From assembly GCA_946413815.1 (NCBI GenBank), contig CAMKMD010000001.1:110460-174459 (forward strand): DNA of 64,000 nucleotides, read 5' to 3'. Both the position numbers and the translations under genes were made by a program. How positions within the stretch are numbered: the first letter of the stretch is position 1; each line of letters opens with the position of its first letter. Shown piece after piece: positions 27,481 to 35,163 of the stretch. The DNA is from an uncultured Ruminococcus sp. Its GTDB lineage: Bacteria > Bacillota > Clostridia > Oscillospirales > Ruminococcaceae. Under the pieces are notes generated by a model that was given only the letters and a program-made list of their open reading frames with translations, ran no database searches and had not been told where the DNA came from.

Positions 27481-27509
27481 ATTATACACCGTGAGCCGTT
27501 ATTTGTCAA
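27481..27509 (-). promoter_or_regulatory. Full-consensus sigma-A promoter of the infC operon
   Basis: Minus strand TTGACA (27509-27504), 17-bp spacer, TATAAT (27486-27481). The -35 hexamer includes bases of the spoIIR stop codon (27508-27506). Confidence 0.92.
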
Positions 27510-28150
27510 GCAGCTTCACGATTTTCGTCATTTTTACCAGTCAGCTTCTTTCTGAAAGCTCTGGTTTTATCCCATACTGCCAATCGGATCCGGTACTTCT
27601 TCGGCTTTTTCAGTATATCAATCTGCTCCGGAGTGAACACATCCTCAATGCTGCCACTCTTTTCGCAGGCAGCAGGTATGCAGAGCTCCGGATACATCAC
27701 GCACCACCAGTTGTGCCCTCCGCCGCTGCCTATGAGCAGCCGCAGGGCGCGGTAATCACCGGCAGGCATGGTCAGGTCACCGTATGTCCTTTCATCGAAG
27801 TGCACAGTCTCCAGCTCCGCCCTCACCGGCGCAGTGCAGCCGAGCTCTCTCAGGACTCTTTCCGCCGCATTTTCAAGGCGTCTCAGGTTATTTCTCACCT
27901 TTTCCTCGGCCTCCTCACGGGAGGAAGCGCCGCCGAAGATGCTGTCAGATATCCTCAGCACCTCGTCCCGCACTCTCAGTTTCAGCCACTGGTCTCTCAC
28001 GCTGTCGCTGTCCGCGAGTATATGCAGCCTGAGAACATCTCTTTTGAGCCGGTCATACTCCATGCCCGTCTTCAGGAGCGAACAGGAGTTGGATATGACC
28101 ACTGTCAGTATCAATGCTGTAAGAAGTATCTTCCCTTTAAAATGCTTCAT
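27506..28150 (-). CDS. spoIIR: Stage II sporulation protein R
   Basis: 214 aa from ATG 28150; GAGGTGA lies seven bases upstream, so the track start 30 bases earlier is not used. An N-terminal hydrophobic segment (LLTALILTVVISNSCSLL) acts as signal or anchor. The SpoIIR core is clear: VLRLHILADSDSVRDQWLKLRVRDEVL and, later, GGGHNWWCVMYPELCIP. In Bacillus SpoIIR is made in the forespore and triggers SpoIIGA to process pro-sigma-E in the mother cell. Its presence implies sporulation ancestry; no other sporulation gene is seen in the window. Confidence 0.9.
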   Translation of the reverse strand: MKHFKGKILLTALILTVVISNSCSLLKTGMEYDRLKRDVLRLHILADSDSVRDQWLKLRVRDEVLRISDSIFGGASSREEAEEKVRNNLRRLENAAERVLRELGCTAPVRAELETVHFDERTYGDLTMPAGDYRALRLLIGSGGGHNWWCVMYPELCIPAACEKSGSIEDVFTPEQIDILKKPKKYRIRLAVWDKTRAFRKKLTGKNDENREAA

Positions 28151-28180
28151 GCCAATCACCTCGTAAGAAATGATTGGCAT
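28149..28180 (-). promoter_or_regulatory. Inverted repeat enclosing the spoIIR ribosome binding site
   Basis: Ten-base perfect arms ATGCCAATCA and TGATTGGCAT flank a 12-base loop on the minus strand. GAGG of the RBS is at the loop end and the last two bases of the arm are part of the ATG start. In RNA this could restrain initiation. Confidence 0.6.
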
Positions 28181-28191
28181 TTTTCTGCATA

Positions 28192-28758
28192 TTATTCAGC
28201 CTGATCCTCAGAACCCTCTCCCTCAGCAGGAGCCTCGCCCTCTGCAGGAGCTTCCTCCGCCTCGGTGGGTGCCTCTGTAGGAGCCTCGGTAGGTGCCTCG
28301 GTGGGAGCCTCCGTTGCCTCCTCAGGTGTATCTGCCGCAACAGGAACGTCTATGTCAGCGCCTGTGCCGGTGGTGATGTAGTGTATCATCTTTCCGCCGG
28401 GGCTGTATGTAACGGAAACTATCTTTGAAGTGTTGCCGGAAGGTGTCAGCCACTGATTCCTTTGATTCCTTCCTGCCTCAGTGAAGCCGAGTTTCGTAAG
28501 AGCCTCTTCCATTGTCACATCGCCGTTTTTATAGTAAATATATCCCTCGTTGTCCTTGAAGCCCTCAGGCAGCTTGTTTGTCCAGTCATCACTGTAGCCG
28601 GCCTCTTTAATGAGCTGTTCGCTCTTGCTCGATGAAGCAGCGATTATAGAATCAGCCGCTATCCTGGGATTCCACGAATTGCCCACCAGGCAGCATATCA
28701 GGTACAGTGCGAGAGCCGCAGACACTAATGTCAGAAATATTGCACGGATAATCTTCAT
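28192..28758 (-). CDS. Membrane-anchored protein with Thr-Glu-Ala-Pro repeat tail, unknown function
   Basis: 188 aa. One N-terminal membrane span (AIFLTLVSAALALYLICCLVG), a 100-residue extracytoplasmic part with YIYYKNGDVTMEEALTKLGF, then an acidic tail with about five EAPT units and EAPAEGE. I do not know the folded part. The tail looks like a wall-spanning linker. GGAGGG RBS and a consensus promoter upstream support expression. The spoIIR start is 41 bases downstream, so the two may be co-transcribed. Confidence 0.7.
   Translation of the reverse strand: MKIIRAIFLTLVSAALALYLICCLVGNSWNPRIAADSIIAASSSKSEQLIKEAGYSDDWTNKLPEGFKDNEGYIYYKNGDVTMEEALTKLGFTEAGRNQRNQWLTPSGNTSKIVSVTYSPGGKMIHYITTGTGADIDVPVAADTPEEATEAPTEAPTEAPTEAPTEAEEAPAEGEAPAEGEGSEDQAE
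28261..28320 (-). repeat. 12-bp tandem repeat coding for TEAP units
   Basis: Four to five 12-base units of the type GGWGCCTCNGTN (plus strand) encode the Thr-Glu-Ala-Pro repeat of the preceding protein. Units differ mainly at third codon positions. Confidence 0.75.
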
Positions 28759-28789
28759 TGATAATCCCTCCGATCCTTAATATATTTAT

Positions 28790-28818
28790 ATTATATCACG
28801 AAGCGACAGGATTGTCAA
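28790..28818 (-). promoter_or_regulatory. Full-consensus sigma-A promoter (TEAP-tail gene, spoIIR)
   Basis: Minus strand TTGACA (28818-28813), 17-bp spacer, TATAAT (28795-28790), 30 bases before the start codon. Confidence 0.9.
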
Positions 28819-28901
28819 CGTAAAATATGACAATTTCTGCATAAAAATCAAAGTATAATTGATACGGTGAATTATAAGAAAGACACGAAAGGGGTGCTGA
28901 T

Positions 28902-29780
28902 ATGTCATTTCTCCCACTTCCCGCAGCAGCGGCTGCTGTCTCCGTACCGCCAGAGGAAAGCAGCATAAGCTGCGGCGGGCTGCTGTACACCGTCAGAAAC
29001 GGCAGCGCCGCTGTCACAGGCTTTACCGGCGAGCCCTCCTACCTTGAAGTACCGCAGTTCATCGGCGGATATCAGGTCACGCTCATAGCAGAGGAGGCCT
29101 TTTCGGGATGTTCCTCCCTGAGGCAGATAAGCCTGCCGGAAGGCCTGTGCGCCATAGGTGACAAGAGCTTCTATGCCTGCTCGGCCCTCGCAAGCGTAGT
29201 CATCCCCGATTCCGTCATAACCCTCGGGGAAGGCTGTTTCTGCGGCTGCGGCGAACTGAAAGCCCTGAGCATACCTGAGGGGATCAGGGAGATACCCGAT
29301 TCCTGCTTCAGAGCCTGTGTATCCCTGAGCGAGGTCACTCTGCCTGACAGCGTCATCACTCTCGGCAGCTGCGCCTTCTCAGGCTGTGCCGGGCTCGGAA
29401 GTGTCCGGCTCGGCAGCGGCCTTGCGGAGATAGGCAGCTACGCCTTCTATATGTGCCCGGAGCTTAAAGCACTGTGGGTGCCGGAGGGTGTGACGTACAT
29501 CGGGGAATATGCCTTCGGCTATTCCTCACATACGCCGGATGCAAAGGCCATGCTCCTCTCGGACGGAAATCCTGCCGCAGAAAGATACGCCGGTGAGAAC
29601 TGTATTTCCTTCACCGATACCGGAGACACGGTGCCCGCCCTCGCAGTCTCCGGCATCAGCGGCAGAAGGCTCAGATACACCATCCCGCTGCCACTTCTGA
29701 TAGTAATATCTATCATTATCACTGTTCTTATAATCCGTCTCTCCGTACAGAACAGAAGGCTCCGGAAACGCAAATATTGA
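28902..29780 (+). CDS. BspA-type leucine-rich-repeat protein with C-terminal membrane anchor
   Basis: 292 aa. Residues about 45-205 hold six LRR_5-type repeats of about 23 residues (pattern LPDSVITLGSCAFSGCAGL). One membrane span is at about 262-282 (LPLLIVISIIITVLIIRL), followed by a basic cytoplasmic tail RRLRKRKY. BspA-like LRRs are usually surface adhesion modules. Oddly, no classical signal peptide is seen: the N terminus MSFLPLPAAAAAVSVPPE has no positive charge. An upstream TATAAT (28854-28859) lacks a good -35. RBS AAAGGGG is adequate. Confidence 0.75.
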   Translation: MSFLPLPAAAAAVSVPPEESSISCGGLLYTVRNGSAAVTGFTGEPSYLEVPQFIGGYQVTLIAEEAFSGCSSLRQISLPEGLCAIGDKSFYACSALASVVIPDSVITLGEGCFCGCGELKALSIPEGIREIPDSCFRACVSLSEVTLPDSVITLGSCAFSGCAGLGSVRLGSGLAEIGSYAFYMCPELKALWVPEGVTYIGEYAFGYSSHTPDAKAMLLSDGNPAAERYAGENCISFTDTGDTVPALAVSGISGRRLRYTIPLPLLIVISIIITVLIIRLSVQNRRLRKRKY

Positions 29781-29831
29781 CCATTTATACAAATATGAGC
29801 AATAAATGATAAGAAATCTGTGTGGTTGGTC

Positions 29832-29860
29832 TTGATTTTGCAGAGAAAATATGCTATAGT
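29832..29860 (+). promoter_or_regulatory. Promoter of the GH9 cellulase gene
   Basis: TTGATT (29832-29837), 17-bp spacer, TATAGT (29855-29860). It gives a leader of about 90 nt. Confidence 0.7.
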
Positions 29861-29884
29861 AAATATGTATAGATAATATAAAGT

Positions 29885-29919
29885 GTGATGCCGGGAGCAT
29901 CACCCGTTCTGCGGAACGG
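29885..29919 (+). promoter_or_regulatory. Two abutting hairpins in the cellulase 5' leader
   Basis: GTGATGC/GCATCAC with a five-base loop (29885-29903) is followed at once by CCGTTC/GAACGG with a TGCG loop (29904-29919), then a purine-rich stretch up to the RBS. Likely an mRNA-stabilising or regulatory structure; there is no U-tract, so it is not a terminator. Confidence 0.55.
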
Positions 29920-29958
29920 AGAAGAAGAAAACCTATTTATTAAATGGAGGGATCAACC

Positions 29959-32538
29959 ATGAACAAATTCAGAAAGCTGACTGCGGCACTGACGTCAGCT
30001 GTCTGCGCTGCCTCGGTCCTGCCTACGGCAATCGCACCGATGAATGCAGCTGCAGCAAACGAACTCGAGATCGCTATTGAGAACTCTTCCGGTCTGGACA
30101 TTGACTACGCAAGAGGACTCCAGTACTCGATCTATTTCTATGACGCAAACATGTGCGGACTCGGCGTTGAGGATGAATCCAGATTTGAATGGAGAGGCGA
30201 CTGCCATACCTACGACGCAAAGGTACCGCTGATGCCCATGGAAGACAACATCGGAACCAACCTTTCCGCTGAATTCATCGCTAAGTACAAGGATATCCTC
30301 GATCCTGACGGCGACGGCTACGTTGACGTCAACGGCGGCTACCACGATGCCGGCGACCACGTTGAGTTCGGTATGCCCGAGAACTACTCAGCTTCCACCC
30401 TTGGCTGGGGCTACTACGAGTTCCGCAATTCATACATAAAGATCGGCGAGCAGGATCATATCGAGACTATCCTCCGCCACTTCAATGACTATCTGATGAG
30501 ATGTACCTTCCGTGACAAGAACGGAGACGTTATAGCTCATTGCTATCAGGTCGGCGACGGCGATATCGACCACGCTTTCTGGAATTCTCCGGAAATGGAC
30601 GAAATGGCAAGACCCGCCTTCTTCTGCACAGTTGACAAGCCCCAGACAGACTATCCTGCATCCGCAGCAGCTGCTCTGGCTATCAACTACCTCAACTTCA
30701 AGGACACAGATCCCGACTATGCCGAGAAGTCTCTCGACTACGCAAAGGCTCTGTTCAAGTTCGCTCAGGATCATCCCAAGGAGCTCTCCGAGAACGGTGA
30801 CGGCCCCAAGGGCTACTACCAGTCAAGCAAGTGGGAAGATGACTACTGCTGGGCTGCTGCATGGCTCTACAAGATCACCGGCGAGCATGAGTACCTGGAA
30901 GAGATCTACCCCTGCTATGATTACTATGCTGCTCCCTGCTATGTTCACTGCTGGAACGACGTATGGGGCGGTGTTCAGTGTATCCTCGGCGAGATCAGTG
31001 AAGAGACTCCCATGAACGAGGGCGAGCACGTTTATCCCGGCTTCATCGACGAGTTCAAGGTGGCTGCTGAGAAGAGCCCCTACGAGGAGATGGACTGCTG
31101 GGCTTCAGTTGAAAAGGCTATAAACACCTATATGTCAGGCGGAGTCGGAACTATCACTCCTCAGGGCTACTGGTGGCTCAATACATGGGGAAGCTGCCGC
31201 TACAACACAGCAGCTCAGCTCATGGCTCTGGTATACACAAAGTACAACGGCAATACCACCAATAAGTACAGTGACTGGGCAAAGAAGCAGATGGACTACA
31301 TCATGGGCGACAATGATATCAAGTACCTCGAGGGTGCTGATGAGAACGGTGATACTCACGGTTCACGTTCCTTCATCGTCGGCTACAACGATCACTCTGC
31401 CAAGTACCCCCACCACCGTGCAGCATCCGGTCTTACAAAGTGTGAGGATCCCGATCCGCAGCGCTACGTTCTCTTCGGAGCACTCGCAGGCGGTCCTGAC
31501 GAGTCCGATAACCACAACGACGTTACCAAGGACTGGATCTACAACGAGGTAACCATCGACTACAATGCTGCTCTTCCCGGTGCCTGCGCAGGTCTCTATC
31601 AGTACTACGGCACACCGGATATGGCTCCCACAAAGAACTTCCCGCCCGCTCCTACATTCTCCGGCGGAGACGAGTCAGGCAACGGCGGCGGTTACTGGGT
31701 AACAGCCTGCGGTATCGATGATATCAAGGCAGACGGCTCAGGCGGTGTTACAAAGGTATCTCTCTTCGCAATGTCCGGCGGCACAAAGAAGCCTGAGGAT
31801 CTTACTATCCGTTACTACTTCTCAACAAAGGGCATGACAACTGATCCGCTCAGCATGATCAAGGTGACTGAGCTCTACGATCAGGCTGCAACAGAGGCTG
31901 CTCCTGCTGACCTCACCATCTCAGGCCCCTACAAGTGGGACAAGATGAGCGATATGTACTATGCCGAGATCAAGTGCGGCGATTACAACTTCGCTAACTC
32001 CGGCAAGAAGTATCAGTTCACAGTTGGTCTCTACTACGGCGACAGCTGGGATCCGACAGATGATCCGAGCTACAAGGATCTGAAGATCTACGAGGTCGAT
32101 GATGCATTCTTCGGCACAGGCAACGAGATAAGGACCGATAATATCTGTCTCTACGACAACGGCGTTCTCGTAGGCGGTATAGAGCCCGACGGAACAGTTC
32201 CCGAGGTACCCGAGGCTGCAGAGCCTTCCACAAAGGCTTCATCATCACCTAACTCACCTGCTCCTGCTACAACTGTTCCCGCAACAACAGCAGCAGCACC
32301 CGACGCACTTCCCGGCGGCACTTCTGACAAGCCCGGCGATGCAAACGTAGATACAAAGATCAACGTTGCAGACGCAGTTGCTATCCTTCAGTACGTTGCC
32401 AATCAGTCCAAGTACAAGCTCACAGATCAGGGTTCAAAGAACGCTGATGTTGACGGCGCATCCGGTATCACCGGCGGCGACGCTATCGCTGTACAGAAGT
32501 ACGATGCAGGCATCGCAAAGTCTCTTCCTTTAAAGTAA
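29959..32538 (+). CDS. Secreted GH9 endoglucanase with CBM3-like module and dockerin
   Basis: 859 aa from ATG 29959 (GGAGG eight bases upstream; the track start is the ATG before that RBS). Signal peptide about 1-38. The GH9 catalytic domain spans about 45-560, with the DAGDHVEFGMP segment (catalytic Asp), the conserved LFGALAGGPDESD and the NEVTIDYNAAL segment with the proton-donor Glu. A CBM3-like beta module follows at about 580-720 (RYYFSTKG, GPYKWDKMSDMYYAEI, WDPTDDPSYKDL); its position after GH9 suggests the CBM3c processivity type. A Pro/Thr/Ala linker leads to a dockerin at about 790-859 with two calcium-loop repeats (GDANVDTKINVADAV, ADVDGASGITGGDAI). It would be attached to a cellulosome scaffold; no cohesin gene is in the window. 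Codon use is strongly biased, as expected for high expression. Confidence 0.95.
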   Translation: MNKFRKLTAALTSAVCAASVLPTAIAPMNAAAANELEIAIENSSGLDIDYARGLQYSIYFYDANMCGLGVEDESRFEWRGDCHTYDAKVPLMPMEDNIGTNLSAEFIAKYKDILDPDGDGYVDVNGGYHDAGDHVEFGMPENYSASTLGWGYYEFRNSYIKIGEQDHIETILRHFNDYLMRCTFRDKNGDVIAHCYQVGDGDIDHAFWNSPEMDEMARPAFFCTVDKPQTDYPASAAAALAINYLNFKDTDPDYAEKSLDYAKALFKFAQDHPKELSENGDGPKGYYQSSKWEDDYCWAAAWLYKITGEHEYLEEIYPCYDYYAAPCYVHCWNDVWGGVQCILGEISEETPMNEGEHVYPGFIDEFKVAAEKSPYEEMDCWASVEKAINTYMSGGVGTITPQGYWWLNTWGSCRYNTAAQLMALVYTKYNGNTTNKYSDWAKKQMDYIMGDNDIKYLEGADENGDTHGSRSFIVGYNDHSAKYPHHRAASGLTKCEDPDPQRYVLFGALAGGPDESDNHNDVTKDWIYNEVTIDYNAALPGACAGLYQYYGTPDMAPTKNFPPAPTFSGGDESGNGGGYWVTACGIDDIKADGSGGVTKVSLFAMSGGTKKPEDLTIRYYFSTKGMTTDPLSMIKVTELYDQAATEAAPADLTISGPYKWDKMSDMYYAEIKCGDYNFANSGKKYQFTVGLYYGDSWDPTDDPSYKDLKIYEVDDAFFGTGNEIRTDNICLYDNGVLVGGIEPDGTVPEVPEAAEPSTKASSSPNSPAPATTVPATTAAAPDALPGGTSDKPGDANVDTKINVADAVAILQYVANQSKYKLTDQGSKNADVDGASGITGGDAIAVQKYDAGIAKSLPLK

Positions 32539-32560
32539 GAGCAATACATTAAACCACAAG

Positions 32561-32588
32561 ACCCGGAGGGATGACCTCCGGGTCTTTC
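32561..32588 (+). terminator. Terminator of the GH9 gene; also left copy of a 28-bp direct repeat
   Basis: ACCCGGAGG/CCTCCGGGT with a four- to five-base loop followed by CTTTC. A near-identical 28-base copy lies at 32834-32861. Confidence 0.75.
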
Positions 32589-32616
32589 AGCTTGTCATAA
32601 ATCCTATATCTATTAA

Positions 32617-32831
32617 GAGGACGCCCTCTCTTGCGGGGCGTCCCCTCTTCAAAAACAGTCCACCGGACTGTTTTTGAATTCACCTCTTGCGGGGCGCTTT
32701 GCGGCTATATGTGGGGCTTTGCCCCACACCCCACAAGGGCTTTCAGCCCTTGACCTGACCAAAGGGGCGTGCCCCTTTGGAATCCCAAGCGTTTGGTTTT
32801 AACGATGAAACTGCCTTTTTGACAGACTGCC
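32617..32831 (+). repeat. Modular hairpin repeat, copy 1
   Basis: A non-coding string of at least five hairpins: GACGCCCTCTCTTGCGGGGCGTC, AAACAGTCC/GGACTGTTT, GTGGGGC/GCCCCAC, AAGGGCT/AGCCCTT and AAAGGGGC/GCCCCTTT, then GGAATCCCAAGCGTTTGG and a TTTTTGACA end. The same order recurs in copies 2 and 4 with altered stems. It fills most of the 380-base gap between the cellulase and upp. Confidence 0.85.
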
Positions 32832-32833
32832 AA

Positions 32834-32861
32834 ACCAGGATGGATAACCTCCGGGTCTTTC
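32834..32861 (+). repeat. Right copy of a 28-bp direct repeat flanking hairpin repeat copy 1
   Basis: It matches 32561-32588 at 25 of 28 bases, including ACCTCCGGGTCTTTC exactly, but the changed left arm no longer pairs perfectly. Copy 1 lies between the two. Confidence 0.75.
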
Positions 32862-32876
32862 TTTTATATGATACAG

Positions 32877-32909
32877 AAAAGCACCTCCGGATATAGCCGG
32901 AGGTGCTTA
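32877..32909 (-). terminator. Terminator of the fhs-upp operon
   Basis: Minus strand AGCACCTCCGG/CCGGAGGTGCT with a six-base loop and TTTTCTG, about 12 bases past the upp stop. Confidence 0.88.
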
Positions 32910-32920
32910 TTCATTATACT

Positions 32921-33544
32921 TTACTTTGTGCCGAAGATACGGTCGCCTGCGTCGCCTACGCCGGGAACGATGTACTTATCCTCGTTGAGGCCCTGATCCT
33001 GAACGCCTGCATATATCTCAACGTCAGGATGTGCCTTTGTGACAGCTGCAACGCCCTCAGGTGAGCAGATGATGCACATGAACTTGATCTGCTTTACGCC
33101 CAGCTTCTTCAGCTCATCGATGGCTGCAATGGCGGAGTTTCCTGTAGCGAGCATAGGATCAACGATGATGGTATCACGCTCTGCGATATCCTCAGGCAGC
33201 TTGAAGTAGTACTTTACAGACTCCTTTGTCTCAGGATCGCGGAAGAGGCCGATATGGCCGATCTTTGCAGCAGGAACGAGCTTTGTGACGCCGTCTACCA
33301 TGCCAAGTCCTGCACGGAGTATCGGCACGAATGCAAGCTTTCTGCCGGAGATGATCTTTGTCCTCGCAACTGCAACCGGAGTCTCGATCTCGATCTCCTT
33401 GAGGGGCAGATCACGGGTAGCCTCATAACAGATGAACATGGCAATCTCTGATACCAGCTCACGGAATTCCTTGGTGCCTGTGGTCTTGTCTCTCAGCAGG
33501 GAGATCTTATGCTGTACAAGCGGATGATCTATGATATGTAACAT
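32921..33544 (-). CDS. upp: Uracil phosphoribosyltransferase
   Basis: 207 aa, typical length. Salvages uracil to UMP with PRPP. Signatures: [19 protein letters not shown], the PRPP loop [15 protein letters not shown] and the C-terminal [16 protein letters not shown]. Last gene of the minus-strand operon, 15 bases after rpiB. Confidence 0.98.
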   Translation of the reverse strand: MLHIIDHPLVQHKISLLRDKTTGTKEFRELVSEIAMFICYEATRDLPLKEIEIETPVAVARTKIISGRKLAFVPILRAGLGMVDGVTKLVPAAKIGHIGLFRDPETKESVKYYFKLPEDIAERDTIIVDPMLATGNSAIAAIDELKKLGVKQIKFMCIICSPEGVAAVTKAHPDVEIYAGVQDQGLNEDKYIVPGVGDAGDRIFGTK

Positions 33545-33559
33545 GGTTATTTCCTCCTT

Positions 33560-33997
33560 TTAGTTTTCCTTTTCTATGGCAGTTATTTTGTCAACTCTGC
33601 GCTGGTGGCGACCGCCCTCGAAGCCTGTTGTCAGGAATATCTCGGCAAGCTCAATGGCAAGTCCGGGACCGATGGTGCGTGCGCCCATGCACATGATGTT
33701 CGTATCATTATGCAGACGTGTGAAGCGTGTGGAGAAGGAATCAGAGCAGAGCGCTGCACGTATGCCGTTTATCTTGTTTGCGGCGATGGACATACCGATG
33801 CCTGTACCGCAGATAAGGATGCCCTTCTCGTACTCGCCGGATACTACAGCGGTGCAGACCTCCTTCGCCTTGTCCGGATAATCACAGGGATCGCCGTTAG
33901 TTCCGAAATCCTTGAACTCGAAGCCCTTTTCAGTGAGCGCTTCGATTATCGCATTCTTCATTTCTACTCCTGCATGATCGCAGCCGATAGCTATCAT
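33560..33997 (-). CDS. rpiB: Ribose-5-phosphate isomerase B (RpiB/LacAB family)
   Basis: 145 aa. Interconverts ribose-5-P and ribulose-5-P. Signatures: IGCDHAGVEMKN, the active-site cysteine loop ILICGTGIGMSIAANK and HNDTNIMCMGARTIG. Co-transcribed with upp, which suits a PRPP/nucleotide theme. Confidence 0.95.
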   Translation of the reverse strand: MIAIGCDHAGVEMKNAIIEALTEKGFEFKDFGTNGDPCDYPDKAKEVCTAVVSGEYEKGILICGTGIGMSIAANKINGIRAALCSDSFSTRFTRLHNDTNIMCMGARTIGPGLAIELAEIFLTTGFEGGRHQRRVDKITAIEKEN

Positions 33998-34012
33998 AAC
34001 CGACAGCTCCTT

Positions 34013-34726
34013 TCATATATGATCGCTTATTTGTTGTTTTCTCTCCTCAAGATCCTTTTCCGCCTTCACCTTCTGGAGATAGTTTACCTCAAGCTCCTCC
34101 GGGGAGACAAGCTCCTTTGAGAGAGATGCAAGGCATACTCCGCAGGCGTTCTGAAGCCTGCCCTGGGGAGGTGCTATGAGAAGCATTGGTGAACGGTATG
34201 CGGAGAAGAAATCCGCGGCGCCGTCTCCGCAGAGCATTACCTCATTGCCGTTGAAGGCAAGTATCTCAGCAAGCTCATCACGGCTCATCAGTCCCTCCTC
34301 GTGCACAGTCTCAAGGCAGTAGCAGTCGCTCCTGTAAAGCGCCGCATAGACTATATCGCCTCTTGCCTTCATGACCGGGCATATCAGTCCCTTGTAGGCT
34401 ATGTTGTTGCAGGCCAGCGCTTCAAGCGTCGAAACTGCACAGCACTGTATATCCAGCGCAAAGCCCATGGCCTTTACCGCTGCGACTCCTATACGGAGCC
34501 CGGTATAGCTGCCGGGGCCTGCCGCTACAGCAACTGCGCCTATATCCGTCATCGCCTTTCCGCTCTGCTCGAGAAGTCCCTTCACCATAGGCATTATCAC
34601 CTGTGAATGGGTCTTCTGGGTATACAGTGCGGATTCCGCAAGTACGGTCTCCGTGTCAGTATCAAGGAGAGCTGCGGACGCTGTCTTTCCTGAGGTGTCA
34701 ATCCCAAGCGTCAGCAAACCTTTCAC
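34013..34726 (-). CDS. tsaB: tRNA threonylcarbamoyladenosine biosynthesis protein TsaB
   Basis: 237 aa with a GTG start at 34726 inside the end of tsaE (29-base overlap). ASKHA-fold partner of TsaD: begins TLGIDTSGKTASAALL and has IGAVAVAAGPGSYTGLRIGVAAVKAM. The start is uncertain: the RBS AAAGGG is close to GTG, and a TTG three codons later is possible. Confidence 0.93.
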   Translation of the reverse strand: MKGLLTLGIDTSGKTASAALLDTDTETVLAESALYTQKTHSQVIMPMVKGLLEQSGKAMTDIGAVAVAAGPGSYTGLRIGVAAVKAMGFALDIQCCAVSTLEALACNNIAYKGLICPVMKARGDIVYAALYRSDCYCLETVHEEGLMSRDELAEILAFNGNEVMLCGDGAADFFSAYRSPMLLIAPPQGRLQNACGVCLASLSKELVSPEELEVNYLQKVKAEKDLEERKQQISDHI

Positions 34727-35162
34727 CGCCCTTTATCGTTATTTTTCTTGCCGGAGCATCGCTGTCATCAGCAGCTCCTATAGTTATATAAATAGTATCC
34801 TCCGGGAGGAAATCCTCTATATTCTCAGACCATTCTATCACGGCGATATTGTTATCGAAATCATAATCGAAGAAGCCTGTGGATTCGAGACCTTCCTCTG
34901 TGGTGATGCGGTACATATCGAAGTGGTAGAGAGTAAGTGCGCCGCCGCCCTTAACGTCACGGTATTCATTGACGAGGGCAAATGTCGGAGAGGAAACGCA
35001 GTCCCCCAGCCCGAGGCCTACTGCAAGCCCGCGGGTGAAGGTGGTCTTTCCGGCGCCGAGGCCGCCGCGGAAGGCTATCATATCGCCGGGACGCAGAAGC
35101 TTTGCCAGCTTCTCCGCCGCAGCTATGGTCTCCTCCGGAGAATGTGTTATTATCTCAGCCAT
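34698..35162 (-). CDS. tsaE: tRNA threonylcarbamoyladenosine biosynthesis ATPase TsaE
   Basis: 154 aa. Walker A GGLGAGKTTFTRG at about residue 37, Walker-B-like LYHFDMYRI and the conserved VIEWSENIEDFLPE. Required for the t6A37 modification with TsaB, TsaC and TsaD. Starts one base after the fhs stop. Confidence 0.95.
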   Translation of the reverse strand: MAEIITHSPEETIAAAEKLAKLLRPGDMIAFRGGLGAGKTTFTRGLAVGLGLGDCVSSPTFALVNEYRDVKGGGALTLYHFDMYRITTEEGLESTGFFDYDFDNNIAVIEWSENIEDFLPEDTIYITIGAADDSDAPARKITIKGGERFADAWD

Positions 35163-35163
35163 A

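Noticed and set aside
27446-28204. 252-aa plus-strand ORF
   Set aside because: Antisense to spoIIR and crosses the consensus infC promoter.
28261-28320. CRISPR-like repeat
   Set aside because: 12-base in-frame units coding TEAP; no spacers.
32617-32831. CRISPR array or tRNA cluster
   Set aside because: Hairpins differ from one another, no direct repeats with spacers and no cas or tRNA signatures.
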